Shown: piece by piece, positions 7,852-16,803 of the stretch | Layout of the letters: each line of letters opens with the position of its first letter | How positions within the stretch are numbered: position 1 is the stretch's first letter | DNA from: Alphaproteobacteria bacterium | GTDB lineage: Bacteria; Pseudomonadota; Alphaproteobacteria; ATCC43930; CGMCC-115725 | Assembly: GCA_028871055.1 (NCBI GenBank) | Contig: JAGWON010000021.1 | Location: 1 to 54,769, forward strand | Direction of reading: 5' to 3' | Length of the DNA: 54,769 bases | Position numbers and translations under genes: made by a program | The notes under the pieces: model-generated | The model's database searches: none | The model's input: the letters and a program-made list of their open reading frames with translations, nothing else | Told to the model about the DNA's origin: nothing

Positions 7852-8853
7852 TTAGTTGGTGAACGGAACCGCCTTCATCTTGATCGACTTATCGAGGAAC
7901 GCGTTGGTGTAATACTTGGTCACGTCGAACGGCTTCCCGAGGCCGACGTAGGTCTTCACCAGATTGTAGGTCTCGTCCATGCGCTTCGGATCGAACCAGC
8001 CGAGTGCCATCGTTTGTGAGGTTTTGTCGCTCATGAGCTGCTCGACCTCATGCCAGTTGACCATCTGGCTGTCGAATTGCAGGCCGGAATTAGCCTCGAC
8101 CAGCGCCTGGATACACGGCTTGGGATGGGCGACGCAAGTCGCGAAGGCGTTCTGCGTCACCTGAACGAAAGCCGCCACCGTGGCCCGGTGCACCTTGAGA
8201 AAGGTGCCATTGACGACGATCGAGTTGCCGTACGGATTGAGACCAGCATCCTTCCACGCCAGATAGCCCATGTCGCTGCCGAGCTGTGCCTTATAGGTGT
8301 GGTGCTCGTTGTAGAACTCGGTCACTGCATCGACCCTACCGGCCTTGAGCGCCGCCAACTTCGCGCCGGGCCCGACGTTCACCCAGGTGACCGAATTCGG
8401 ATCAATGCCATTCGCCTTGGCGAGCGCCGGCCACAATGCGCGCGCCGCGTCGCCTGGCGGATTGCCAATCTTTTTGCCGGCGAGATCCTTCACGGATTTG
8501 ATGCCCGAGCTCTTCAGCCAATAAAAACCGCCCGGATAGTTGGCATAGATGTTTATCACCGCGGTTTCGTTGGCGCCTTTGCCTATGGCCACGAGGACGG
8601 TGGTCATGTCGGCGAGGCCGAACGTGTTGGCGCCAGCGCCGGCGGCCTGAGCCGCAACTGCGGACCCTTTGCCCTGGAGCAGCGTGAGATCGATGCCGGC
8701 CTTTTTGTACCAGCCCATCTTTTGCGCATAGTAATAGGGCGCATGGTCGCCACCCGCGACCCAGTTGAGGAGGAAGCTCACTGGCTCGCCGGCTTGCGCG
8801 ACGCCGGCAAACCCGAGCACGGCGAGCGCGATAACGGATAATCTCAATTTCAT
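7852..8853 (-). CDS. ABC importer periplasmic binding protein, NMT1/THI5-like
   Basis: The 333-residue protein begins with a signal peptide (MKLRLSVIALAVLGF, cleavage likely after AQA at residue 21). The mature N-terminus VSFLLNWVAGGDHAPYYYAQ is the signature of the NMT1/THI5-like SsuA/TauA fold, whose members bind pyrimidine precursors, riboflavin, taurine, sulfonates or aromatic acids. The ATG at 8853 follows a GGGAGGA ribosome-binding site. It is divergent from the tetR gene and separated by an intergenic region with a candidate operator. Its permease and ATPase partners are encoded at 10808-12342 on the other strand. The ligand is unknown; the locus lacks thiamine and sulfonate genes. Confidence 0.88.
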   Translation of the reverse strand: MKLRLSVIALAVLGFAGVAQAGEPVSFLLNWVAGGDHAPYYYAQKMGWYKKAGIDLTLLQGKGSAVAAQAAGAGANTFGLADMTTVLVAIGKGANETAVINIYANYPGGFYWLKSSGIKSVKDLAGKKIGNPPGDAARALWPALAKANGIDPNSVTWVNVGPGAKLAALKAGRVDAVTEFYNEHHTYKAQLGSDMGYLAWKDAGLNPYGNSIVVNGTFLKVHRATVAAFVQVTQNAFATCVAHPKPCIQALVEANSGLQFDSQMVNWHEVEQLMSDKTSQTMALGWFDPKRMDETYNLVKTYVGLGKPFDVTKYYTNAFLDKSIKMKAVPFTN

Positions 8854-8927
8854 GATTCTAGTCCTCCCGTGACGGTCTACCACCAAAGCCGCCTTCCATC
8901 GCACATTGCGGACAGCGGCGGATTCTT

Positions 8928-8943
8928 GTAACTGGTTGGTTAC
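8928..8943. promoter_or_regulatory. Candidate TetR operator (copy 1)
   Basis: GTAACTGGTTGGTTAC has perfect GTAAC/GTTAC half-sites around a 6-base centre, 20 bases before the tetR ATG and 74 bases from the divergent binding-protein ATG. This is the usual position for autoregulation by a TetR repressor. A related site lies at 5818-5833. No confident -35/-10 pair was found here for either direction. Confidence 0.65.
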
Positions 8944-8963
8944 CTACGACGATAAAGAGCCCC

Positions 8964-9626
8964 ATGGACCCTGTCAACTCGCGCTCCGACCGGCCCGCTC
9001 GGGGATTGCGTCGCCGGCGCCGGCCGGAGGCAACCCGCCGCCGGATCTTGGCGGCGGCGACGTCCGAGTTCGCGGCCAAAGGGCTCGCCGGTGCTCGTGT
9101 CGACGCGATCGCGCATCGAGCCCGCGTCAGCAAACGGATGCTGTACCACTACTTCGGCAACAAGGAAGCGTTATGGCTCGCGGTCCTTGAGCAGGCCTAT
9201 CTCCATATCCGCAACGAGGAGCGCGAACTCGATGTCGGCCGGCTGTCGCCGGTCGCCGGCATGCGATGCCTCATCGAATTCACGATCGCCTATGACCATT
9301 CCCATCCCGAGTTCATATCGCTACTGCTCGGCGAGAACCTGCATCAGGCAAGATATCTGCGCCGGTCCCGCAAGGTGCGCGAGTTGCACACCTCCCTACT
9401 CGGCGTGATCGCCGATCTGCTCGAGCGCGGGCGCCGCACCGGCGTGTTTCGCGCCGGCATCGATCCGGCCGAGCTTTACATCACGATCGCGGCGCTCGGC
9501 TTCTTCTACTTTTCCAATATTCACACGCTGTCGACCATCTTCGGCCGTGACTTCAACTCGGTTGCCGCACGACGGCGGCATCTGCGACATGCCACCAGGG
9601 TCGTGCTCGGGTTTCTCAGACCATGA
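8964..9626 (+). CDS. TetR/AcrR-family transcriptional regulator
   Basis: This 220-residue protein has a basic N-terminus and a TetR helix-turn-helix at about residues 23-70. Typical segments are RRRILAAATSEFAAKG, DAIAHRARVSKRMLYHYFGN and KEALWLAVLEQAY. The C-terminal region resembles the TetR_C-type ligand domains found with RutR-like regulators, which often sense catabolic intermediates. It starts an apparent operon with the DHDPS-like gene and the ABC permease and ATPase. The inverted repeats at 8928-8943 and 5818-5833 are its likely operators, implying autorepression and control of both divergent units. The ligand is unknown. Confidence 0.88.
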   Translation: MDPVNSRSDRPARGLRRRRRPEATRRRILAAATSEFAAKGLAGARVDAIAHRARVSKRMLYHYFGNKEALWLAVLEQAYLHIRNEERELDVGRLSPVAGMRCLIEFTIAYDHSHPEFISLLLGENLHQARYLRRSRKVRELHTSLLGVIADLLERGRRTGVFRAGIDPAELYITIAALGFFYFSNIHTLSTIFGRDFNSVAARRRHLRHATRVVLGFLRP

Positions 9627-9709
9627 ACCGGCGTCTGCGCGTACGCACGGTTGACAGCGCCGGTGTCGTGGCGGAAATGTCGCCAATCGACGATCTTGGA
9701 GACGGTTGA

Positions 9710-10771
9710 ATGGCGCTTAGTTGGATGGACTGGCCGAGCGACGTACTGGAGGCCTTCCAGCGCGGCACGGTGATTCCGGCGCATCTTCTGGCGCTCGATG
9801 CCGACCGCAAGCTCGACGTCCGCCGGCAACGAGCGCTCACTCGCTATTATGTCGACGCGGGCGCCGGCGGTCTTGCCGTCGGCGTCCATTCGACTCAGTT
9901 CGCTATCCGTAATGCGGGACTTTACGAGCCGGTTCTGCGGCTTGCTGCCGAGACCGCCGCGGCCTGGGGTACGCGCCCGCCGGTGCTAATCGCCGGTCTC
10001 GTCGGCCAGACGGCCCAGGCGCGGCGCGAGGCGGAGATCGCCGCCGGCCTCGGCTATCACGCAGGACTCCTGAGCCTCGCCGCCATGAAGGGCGCAAGCG
10101 AGGATGAGTTGGTTGCGCACTGCCGCGCAGTCGCCCGCGTCATGCCGCTCGTCGGGTTTTATCTGCAGCCTGCCGTCGGCGGCATTCCGCTTTCGGTAAA
10201 TTTCTGGCAACGCTTCGCCGAGATCGAAGAAGTGATCGCGATCAAGATAGCACCGTTTAATCGTTATCAGACACTCGACGTCGTTCAGGGCGTGGTGGCA
10301 GCGCGGGCGGAAGATCGTATTGCGCTCTACACCGGCAACGACGACAGCATCGTGCTCGACTTAGTAACTCCGTTCGTTCTTCGCCGCGATGGCGCCGAGA
10401 TCGAGATACGGATCAAGGGCGGCCTCCTCGGCCACTGGAGCGTCTGGACCAAGGGCGCGGTCGAGCTTTTCCTCCGCATCCGGCGCAAGGTCGACATGGG
10501 CTCTATCGGCAGCGACCTGCTGGCGCTTGCTGCCAGGGTCACCGACTGCAACGCGGCATTCTTCGATGTTGCTAACGACTTTCGTGGCTGTATTGCCGGG
10601 TGCCACGAGGTGCTACGCCGGCAAGGTCTGTTCGAGGGGATATGGTGCCTCGATCCTAATGAAGGCCTGAGTCCCCACCAGGCGGAGGCCATCGAGCGCG
10701 TGATGCGGCTTTATCCCGAACTCGGCGACGACGCCTTCGTTGCCGCCAACCGGGATCGCTGGCTGTCATGA
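9710..10771 (+). CDS. DHDPS/NanA-superfamily lyase or aldolase
   Basis: The 353-residue TIM-barrel protein has the Schiff-base lysine Lys179 in AIKIAPFNRY and the partner tyrosine Tyr151 in GFYLQPA (canonical YNxP). It is longer than DapA (about 290), with an extra C-terminal region, and lacks DapA's usual substrate-binding signature, so lysine synthesis is unlikely. Related subfamilies cleave or form C-C bonds of 2-keto acids. The ATG at 9710 follows a GGAGAC site. It lies 83 bases after tetR and 36 before the ABC permease, in one apparent operon, which suggests a catabolic step on the imported compound. The substrate is unknown. Confidence 0.82.
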   Translation: MALSWMDWPSDVLEAFQRGTVIPAHLLALDADRKLDVRRQRALTRYYVDAGAGGLAVGVHSTQFAIRNAGLYEPVLRLAAETAAAWGTRPPVLIAGLVGQTAQARREAEIAAGLGYHAGLLSLAAMKGASEDELVAHCRAVARVMPLVGFYLQPAVGGIPLSVNFWQRFAEIEEVIAIKIAPFNRYQTLDVVQGVVAARAEDRIALYTGNDDSIVLDLVTPFVLRRDGAEIEIRIKGGLLGHWSVWTKGAVELFLRIRRKVDMGSIGSDLLALAARVTDCNAAFFDVANDFRGCIAGCHEVLRRQGLFEGIWCLDPNEGLSPHQAEAIERVMRLYPELGDDAFVAANRDRWLS

Positions 10772-10807
10772 CCAATCAGCCTTCGGGCAACGCGATCGGA
10801 GCGAGCC

Positions 10808-11569
10808 ATGTCCGGTGAGGCGGTGCGCCGCTACGTGCTGGCGATTTTGGCTCATGTCGCAGTGATCGTCGTCTGGTACGTGTTCGTGAGCTATGGACAC
10901 GTGCCGTCATTCGTCATGCCAACGCCGGTCGCCACCGTCGCGGCGCTCGGCGGCACTAATTACGACTGGATCGGCAACACGTTGGTAACGGCCAGCGAGA
11001 TTTTTGGCGGTTATTTCCTCGCGGTCATCGTCGGCGTGATAATCGCGATCGCCTTCTCCTGGTCGAGCGTGGCGGAGGCCGCAGTCATGCCGTTGCTCGT
11101 CAGCCTCAACATGATTCCAAAAGTCGCGCTGGGCCCACTATTCATCGTCTGGTTTTCGTACGGCATCATGCCGAACACGATCATCGCCTTCTCGATCAGC
11201 TTCTTCCCGATCCTGCTCAATACAGCGCGCGGCTTCCGGGAGGTTGAGCCCGAGCTCCTGGAGCTCGTACGCTCGCTACGCAGCTCGAAATGGCAGACGT
11301 TCATCAAAATCCAGCTGCCGAGCGCACTGCCTTACATTTTCTCCGGCATGAAGGTGGGGGCGATCCTGGCAGTTGCCGGCGCCATCGTCGGCGAGTTCCT
11401 GGGCTCGTCGCGCGGACTTGGCTATCTGATGCTCCAGGTCCAGGTCACACTCGACACCGCCGCGATGTTCATGGCGGTTATCCTGATCACGCTCCTCGGT
11501 GTCATCCTCTACGGCATCGTTCTCGGACTCGAGCGGCTGGTGATCGTGCGCGACGCCCGCGTCAAATGA
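10808..11569 (+). CDS. ABC transporter permease, SsuC/TauC type
   Basis: The 253-residue protein has about six membrane segments and the BPD_transp_1 EAA-loop region ELVRSLRSSKWQTFIKIQLP followed by SALPYIF. A further typical match is LNMIPKVALGPLFIVWFSYG. It is the membrane subunit that pairs with the NMT1/THI5-like binding protein at 7852. Its TGA overlaps the ATG of the ATPase gene (ATGA), so the two are translationally coupled. Confidence 0.9.
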   Translation: MSGEAVRRYVLAILAHVAVIVVWYVFVSYGHVPSFVMPTPVATVAALGGTNYDWIGNTLVTASEIFGGYFLAVIVGVIIAIAFSWSSVAEAAVMPLLVSLNMIPKVALGPLFIVWFSYGIMPNTIIAFSISFFPILLNTARGFREVEPELLELVRSLRSSKWQTFIKIQLPSALPYIFSGMKVGAILAVAGAIVGEFLGSSRGLGYLMLQVQVTLDTAAMFMAVILITLLGVILYGIVLGLERLVIVRDARVK

Positions 11570-12342
11570 GCACCCCTGTGGCCAAGCCGTTCATCCGCGT
11601 CAACGGTCTGCGCAAGGTCTATCGCAAGGGCAATCAGGAATTTCTCGCCATTTCCGATGCGACCTTCGAAGTTGCGCCAGGTGAGCTAGTATCGTTGGTC
11701 GGTCCGTCGGGTTGCGGCAAGACGACGTTGCTCAAAGTCCTCGCAGGCTTGCAAGACTATGATTCGGGTGAGGCGCGGATCGGCTCGGCCACGCATCCAT
11801 TCGACCCATCGCGCGATATCGGCATGGTGTTCCAGCAGGCGCTGCTGCTCAAGTGGCGCCGTGTGCTGCAGAATGTAATGCTGCCGGCGGAGATCCTAGG
11901 CCTGCCGATTCGTGAAAGCCGCGAGCGGGCGGGTGAACTTCTGGCCATGGTCGGGCTCACTGGTTTCGAGGACAAATATCCTTATGAGCTTTCCGGTGGG
12001 ATGCAGCAGCGCGCCGCGATCGCGCGCGCCCTGATCCACGATCCGAAGCTCATCCTAATGGACGAGCCGTTCGGTGCGCTCGACGCGCTGACCCGCGAAA
12101 AGATGAATCTCGAGCTCCTGAACATCTGGAAGAGGAGCGGCAAGACGATTCTGTTCGTCACCCACGGCATTTCGGAAGCGGTTTTCCTCGGGACGCGGGT
12201 CATTGTCTTGACCGCGAGTCCGGCCCGGATGGCCGACAATATCAAGATCGAGCTGCCTGAGCCGCGCACGCTCGACGTCAAGACCAGCGAAACCTTCGGT
12301 GAATACAGCCGACGGATCTATCATCTTTTAGGATTGGGCTAG
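11566..12342 (+). CDS. ABC transporter ATP-binding protein, SsuB/TauB type
   Basis: This 258-residue nucleotide-binding subunit has Walker A GPSGCGKTT, the Q-loop MVFQQALLLKWR, the signature LSGGMQQRAAIARAL and Walker B LILMDEPFGALD. The H-loop is FVTHGISEAV, where SEAV replaces the more usual DEAV. The start at 11566 overlaps the permease stop. It energises import with the permease at 10808 and the binding protein at 7852. It is the last gene of the tetR operon; an imperfect palindrome follows at 12359. Confidence 0.92.
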   Translation: MSTPVAKPFIRVNGLRKVYRKGNQEFLAISDATFEVAPGELVSLVGPSGCGKTTLLKVLAGLQDYDSGEARIGSATHPFDPSRDIGMVFQQALLLKWRRVLQNVMLPAEILGLPIRESRERAGELLAMVGLTGFEDKYPYELSGGMQQRAAIARALIHDPKLILMDEPFGALDALTREKMNLELLNIWKRSGKTILFVTHGISEAVFLGTRVIVLTASPARMADNIKIELPEPRTLDVKTSETFGEYSRRIYHLLGLG

Positions 12343-12358
12343 CTTGCAGACTTATCGT

Positions 12359-12380
12359 CCTCGGCCAAATTTGGTCGAGG
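12359..12380. repeat. 22-bp near-perfect palindrome after the ABC operon
   Basis: The 22 bases read the same on both strands except for one symmetric pair, which would be a G-U in RNA. The centre is CCAAATTTGG and the ends are CCTCG/CGAGG. It lies 17 bases after the ATPase stop. As RNA it would form a strong stem but with almost no loop and no following T-run, so it could be a poor terminator, an RNA-stabilising hairpin or a protein-binding site. Confidence 0.45.
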
Positions 12381-12558
12381 CACAGAGAGCCGTACCCGAA
12401 GTCGCGCTCGGTCTCGTTGCGCCGCAAGCGTTCGTTGAGCAAGGTACCTTCAGATTGGAGTACTGCGAAAGCTTCAACATGAAGCCGGGCGGGGCCCGTT
12501 CGATGCAGCGGACCGCAGTTTTCAGCCGCAAGCGGGCAGAATATCAGCAGGGCAACGG

Positions 12559-13137
12559 TCAGAGACAGACGGCTGCCCGTTCGGTGTGCAGATAACCGCC
12601 GATCAGCCGGAAAAACTGTTCGGCCTGAACCTGTTGGCCGTGCAACAGCACGATGATGAGGACCGTACTGGCGAGCATGGTCTTGGCAGGCATGGCAAGG
12701 GGATCGCGGATCAGCGCCTTGGCGAAAATCGCCAGCGCCACCGCTCCGATGGCAAGGCCGATCAGGACCTCGACTGTGTCGTGGGCGCCGATGACAACCC
12801 GCGATACGGCGATAGCGGCGATGACGCCCAAACCCGCCGCCAATGCCGGGACGGCTAAGCGCCGCCAGCGCACGGCCACCATGAGCGCGAGCCCGCCATA
12901 GACCAGCGTGCTCATGCCGACATGGCCGCTCGGGCTATCGATAATGCTGGTGGAGCAGGCCGAAAAATAGACCTTCAGCAGGCCGATCGCCCCGCCGCAG
13001 AAGACCACGGCAATGGCCCATCCTGCAGCCAGCGGTTGCGATTCTGGCGATCGCAACAACCAAACCAGGATCATCGCCGCGATCGGCAGCAGGACCGCGA
13101 GATCGCCGAAATCGGTAACGAATTGTGCTGTGCTCAA
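12559..13137 (-). CDS. PAP2-superfamily membrane protein with altered motifs
   Basis: The 192-residue protein has about six hydrophobic segments. The PAP2 motifs are PSGH at residues 69-72 (complete) and SRVVIGAH at 112-119, where the catalytic His119 is present. Four residues later the usual Asp is Glu123. The first motif, KxxxxxxRP, is only partly kept: Lys55 is there but the Arg-Pro is not visible. It may be a lipid phosphatase with relaxed motifs or a degenerate one. The only usable start is TTG at 13137, because stops lie upstream in frame and no ATG intervenes. No operon partners are evident. Confidence 0.65.
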   Translation of the reverse strand: MSTAQFVTDFGDLAVLLPIAAMILVWLLRSPESQPLAAGWAIAVVFCGGAIGLLKVYFSACSTSIIDSPSGHVGMSTLVYGGLALMVAVRWRRLAVPALAAGLGVIAAIAVSRVVIGAHDTVEVLIGLAIGAVALAIFAKALIRDPLAMPAKTMLASTVLIIVLLHGQQVQAEQFFRLIGGYLHTERAAVCL

Positions 13138-13209
13138 GTGCGATGGGTGCGTCGGTATGTGCTGCGCTCACTATACGCCAAAATGGCTGGCAACATGAGT
13201 ACCACTTGA

Positions 13210-13641
13210 AACGGAGAGCGTTCGCAAAGCCACACCGGGCGGCCATTTCCATCGCTCGCCGCGGCCAAGCCCGAAAAGGTCGAGCTCTGGTGTCGTCAAG
13301 CCAAGGAGGCCATCGAAGGGGCACAGACCGAATGGCGTCAGTTCCACGAAAAGGATATCGCTCTCGCCAGCCGGCTCACCGTTCTCGGCAAGAGTGGCAT
13401 CGGCGAACGGCTCGGGGAGGCTCGGGGACAAGCGGCCCAAGCGATCGCTCGCCGAAATACTTTCCGAGGGGATGCCAACGCCTGGCGGCTTCTGGTCGAA
13501 ACCCTGAACGCCGCCGAGCGCGACGCCAAAGATGCCTTCCTGGTACCGATTCTGAGGCGCATCGACCCGTTCCTGCGGCTGCTTTTTCCGGACGCACGCA
13601 TCACGCTGGACGAGGAAACGCTCGACGTCACGCACGCGGTG
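13210..13641 (+). pseudogene. Relic of a YhaN/SbcC-like coiled-coil AAA ATPase
   Basis: A stop-free frame from 13210 (just after a TGA at 13207) has no start codon in a family-like position. Its product is a coiled-coil-rich stretch (KVELWCRQAKEAIEGAQTEW) followed by NAAERDAKDAFLVPILRRID and PFLRLLFPDARITLDEETLD. The last part resembles the end of the coiled coil and the strand before the C-terminal ATPase lobe of YhaN/SbcC-type AAA proteins. The Walker A lobe, most of the coiled coil and the signature/Walker B lobe are all missing, so this is an internal gene fragment. The frame then runs open into the antisense of tRNA-Met and stops at 13785. Confidence 0.6.
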
Positions 13642-13741
13642 ATCGCGGCCGATCCCGACGATTATGCCGCGGCCGGGCGCCTCACGACGCCGACGAAGCT
13701 TCCCGGCGCGAATACTTCCGATATTACAGGTACAGTTGAAC

Positions 13742-13808
13742 TGGTAGCGGGGGCCGGACTCGAACCGGCGACCTTAGGATTATGATTCCTCTGCTCTAAC
13801 CAGCTGAG

Positions 13809-13818
<10 letters not shown>
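13742..13818 (-). tRNA. tRNA-Met(CAT), elongator type
   Basis: The minus strand gives a 77-base cloverleaf with 5' GGCGGGG, D-arm GCTCAGCTGGTTAGAGC, anticodon loop around ATCATAA (CAT), T-arm GGTTCGAGTCC and an encoded CCA. The overall sequence resembles elongator tRNA-Met rather than initiator tRNA, which normally has an unpaired first base. The first acceptor pair is G-T. Its first ten bases are also the end of rlmN. Confidence 0.93.
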
Positions 13819-14930
<1,112 letters not shown>

Positions 14931-14971
14931 CACCGGCAAGATATAGGTCCGCGGCACCGGCCGCGCCAGCC

Positions 14972-15481
14972 TTACCGCTTGACCTTGCAGGTGGCGTCGA
15001 TGGCCTTGAGCGCCTTCCCGAACCCGGTGAGGTCGTAGGTATCGGTCGTGGCGGTGCCGTGCGCCGAGACCGCCTTGATCGTCGCCGTGCTGCCGCGCGC
15101 CAGCGCCTCGGTGACGGCCTTGTCGGTCGCGGCGTTGGGTGTCCAGGCGGCGTCGTTGTCGACGAACAGGCCGTACTTCTTGCCGTCGATGGTGAGCTCG
15201 GCCTTTGCGTCCTTTTTCACTGCATAGCCGAGGTTGAAGGTTACGACGTTGTAGGCCTTCTCCGCCACGCGGTGCGACACCATCGCATCGACGCGCGAGC
15301 GCTGCGCCGTCGGCGGCGTCGACTTGTCCGGCTTGCCGACCAGGTAGCAGGTCGGCCCGCCCTTATTGGGCAGGCTGTAGGCGCTCCAAATCGTGCCGGT
15401 CTCGAGGATCTTGAGCTGGGCGGAAGCGCCGGTGGCGACGACCACGAACGGCAGCGCGAGGATGACAGCGAAACGTTGCAT
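14972..15481 (-). CDS. Secreted IalB-family protein
   Basis: The 169-residue protein has a signal peptide ([21 protein letters not shown], cleavage after ASA near residue 21). The mature domain contains [20 protein letters not shown] and ends [14 protein letters not shown]. This is the pattern of invasion-associated locus B proteins (PF06776) common in alphaproteobacteria, with a conserved C-terminal cysteine. In Bartonella IalB affects red-cell entry; in free-living relatives the role is unknown and probably envelope-related. It lies 41 bases upstream of rlmN on the same strand and may be co-transcribed. Confidence 0.82.
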   Translation of the reverse strand: MQRFAVILALPFVVVATGASAQLKILETGTIWSAYSLPNKGGPTCYLVGKPDKSTPPTAQRSRVDAMVSHRVAEKAYNVVTFNLGYAVKKDAKAELTIDGKKYGLFVDNDAAWTPNAATDKAVTEALARGSTATIKAVSAHGTATTDTYDLTGFGKALKAIDATCKVKR

Positions 15482-15542
15482 GGGTTAATCACCATAGCGA
15501 AGCCGGTTGCGCGGGACAAGCGATGGCGCGGCCGCGGGTGAT

Positions 15543-16003
15543 GCCGCCAAATGCGCACTCGCGCGCGCTCATGGCGCGGCGCACGCCATCGACCATCGCC
15601 GCGACGACCTGCGCAAGCATGTCAAGGCGATCACCGCGGGACGGGGCATCGATGTCGTCTTCGACCCGGTCGGCGGCGACGCCTTCGCCCAGGCGCCGCG
15701 TTTGGTCGCCTGAGGCGGACGCATCCTGATGATCGGCTTTGCCGCCGGCAGCGTGCCCAGATTCCAGCCAACCACGTTCTTGTAAAGAATATCGACATTA
15801 TGGGCTTTTTTGGGGGCTCGTACCGCAAACGCCGGCCGGAGCTGCTGGCGCCCGCGTTTGCGCGGCTCGTCACCTGGTACGCAGAAGGGCGCCTGCGCCC
15901 GGTGGTTTCCCACCGCTTGCCGCTGGCCGCGGCTTCCGAGGCCTATCGTCTGCTGCGCAAACGCCGGCCGTCCTGCAAGATCGCGCTCGAAACCCGCGCC
16001 TGA
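15543..16003 (+). pseudogene. Decayed NADPH:quinone oxidoreductase (zinc-type ADH family)
   Basis: Three consecutive pieces in order match the C-terminal half of a quinone oxidoreductase. Piece 1 contains KCALARAHGAAHAID and GIDVVFDPVGGDAFAQAPRL, ending in a TGA at about 15711 where the family has a Trp. Piece 2 reads GRILMIGFAAGSVP to a TAA at about 15783. Piece 3, in another frame, reads VKNIDIMGFFGGSYRKRRPE and ends EAYRLLRKRRPSCKIALETR. The whole N-terminal catalytic domain and the GGVGxxxxQ part of the Rossmann fold are missing. The gene thus has a 5' truncation, a premature stop and a frameshift. Confidence 0.82.
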
Positions 16004-16095
16004 ACCAGCGAAAAATCGCCGCGCCGCGTGCAAAACCTCTCGAAAGCCGCGCCGCCGCCGGGCTATGATGTTTTGGCCTTGGGAGGGGCGGGATA

Positions 16096-16662
16096 ATGAG
16101 CGTCGTCCGTCAGGCGCGCCTCGAGGACGCGCAGGCGATCGCCAAGATCGAGATCGACACCTGGCGGGCGACTTATCCCGGCATGCTGCCCGATCGGGTT
16201 CTGCTCAACATGTCCGAACGGCGCCAGACCTCGTCTTGGGCCAGTTTCCTGCGCCATCGGCCGGAGGACGTCTGGGTGGCGCAGCATCCGCACATCGGCG
16301 TGATCGGCTTCGGCAATTGCGGCGCCCAGCGCGACGGCACGGTCGACTACACCGGTGAAATCTACACGCTTTACGTGCTCCCCGACCTGCAGGGCCGCGG
16401 CGTCGGCCGCGCGCTGATGGCCGCGCTGTTCCAGCGGCTCGAGGCCGCCAGCCACCGCTCGGCCCTGGTCTGGGTGGTGCGCGGCAATCCCGCGCGGTTC
16501 TTCTACGAGCGTCTCGGCGGCAAGCAGGTGATGCACCGGCCGATTCCGGTCGCTGGCCAGCCAGTCGAGGCCATCGCCTATGGGTGGCGCAACTTCAGCG
16601 CCGTGCTCGGCCGGCGGGCCCGCTCGCGCGGCGAATCGACGGGCGATCCACCGGTTCAATAA
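16096..16662 (+). CDS. GNAT-family N-acetyltransferase
   Basis: The 188-residue single-domain GNAT protein opens with VRQARLEDAQAIAKIEIDTW. It has the acetyl-CoA loop in VLPDLQGRGVGRALM (about residues 97-111) and the late-strand motif NPARFFYERLGGK. It resembles RimI-like or PhnO-like small acetyltransferases whose substrates cannot be predicted. A GGGAGG ribosome-binding site lies upstream of the ATG. It stands alone, between the quinone-oxidoreductase relic and the rhodanese gene. Confidence 0.88.
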   Translation: MSVVRQARLEDAQAIAKIEIDTWRATYPGMLPDRVLLNMSERRQTSSWASFLRHRPEDVWVAQHPHIGVIGFGNCGAQRDGTVDYTGEIYTLYVLPDLQGRGVGRALMAALFQRLEAASHRSALVWVVRGNPARFFYERLGGKQVMHRPIPVAGQPVEAIAYGWRNFSAVLGRRARSRGESTGDPPVQ

Positions 16663-16683
16663 CGCGCTGCGTCCCGTGGCCGA

Positions 16684-16713
16684 TTGTTCTATTACGGCCG
16701 CCGATGCTATGAG
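16684..16713 (+). promoter_or_regulatory. Weak candidate promoter before the rhodanese-ChrB gene
   Basis: TTGTTC at 16684-16689 and TATGAG at 16708-16713 are 18 bases apart, and TGC just before the latter would give an extended -10. The transcript would start near 16720 and have a leader of about 85 bases. The match is moderate. Confidence 0.3.
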
Positions 16714-16803
16714 TTCGATGTCGGGGGTGCAGGCTCCCCGTTAGACGATCGTCGTCCAAGCGCTGCTTCAACCGCCGCGTCAAAACGCGGAATGGGAGGA
16801 GCC

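Noticed and set aside
9710-10771. Lysine-pathway DapA
   Set aside because: The protein is about 60 residues too long, lacks DapA-specific signatures and lies in a TetR/ABC transporter operon.
12344-12595. 83-codon plus-strand frame after the ABC ATPase
   Set aside because: It has no family, no good ribosome-binding site and overlaps the 3' end of the PAP2 gene.
13736-13785. Protein-like ending VAGAGLEPATLGL after the ATPase relic
   Set aside because: It is the antisense translation of the tRNA-Met gene, a well-known annotation artefact, so it is not part of any protein.
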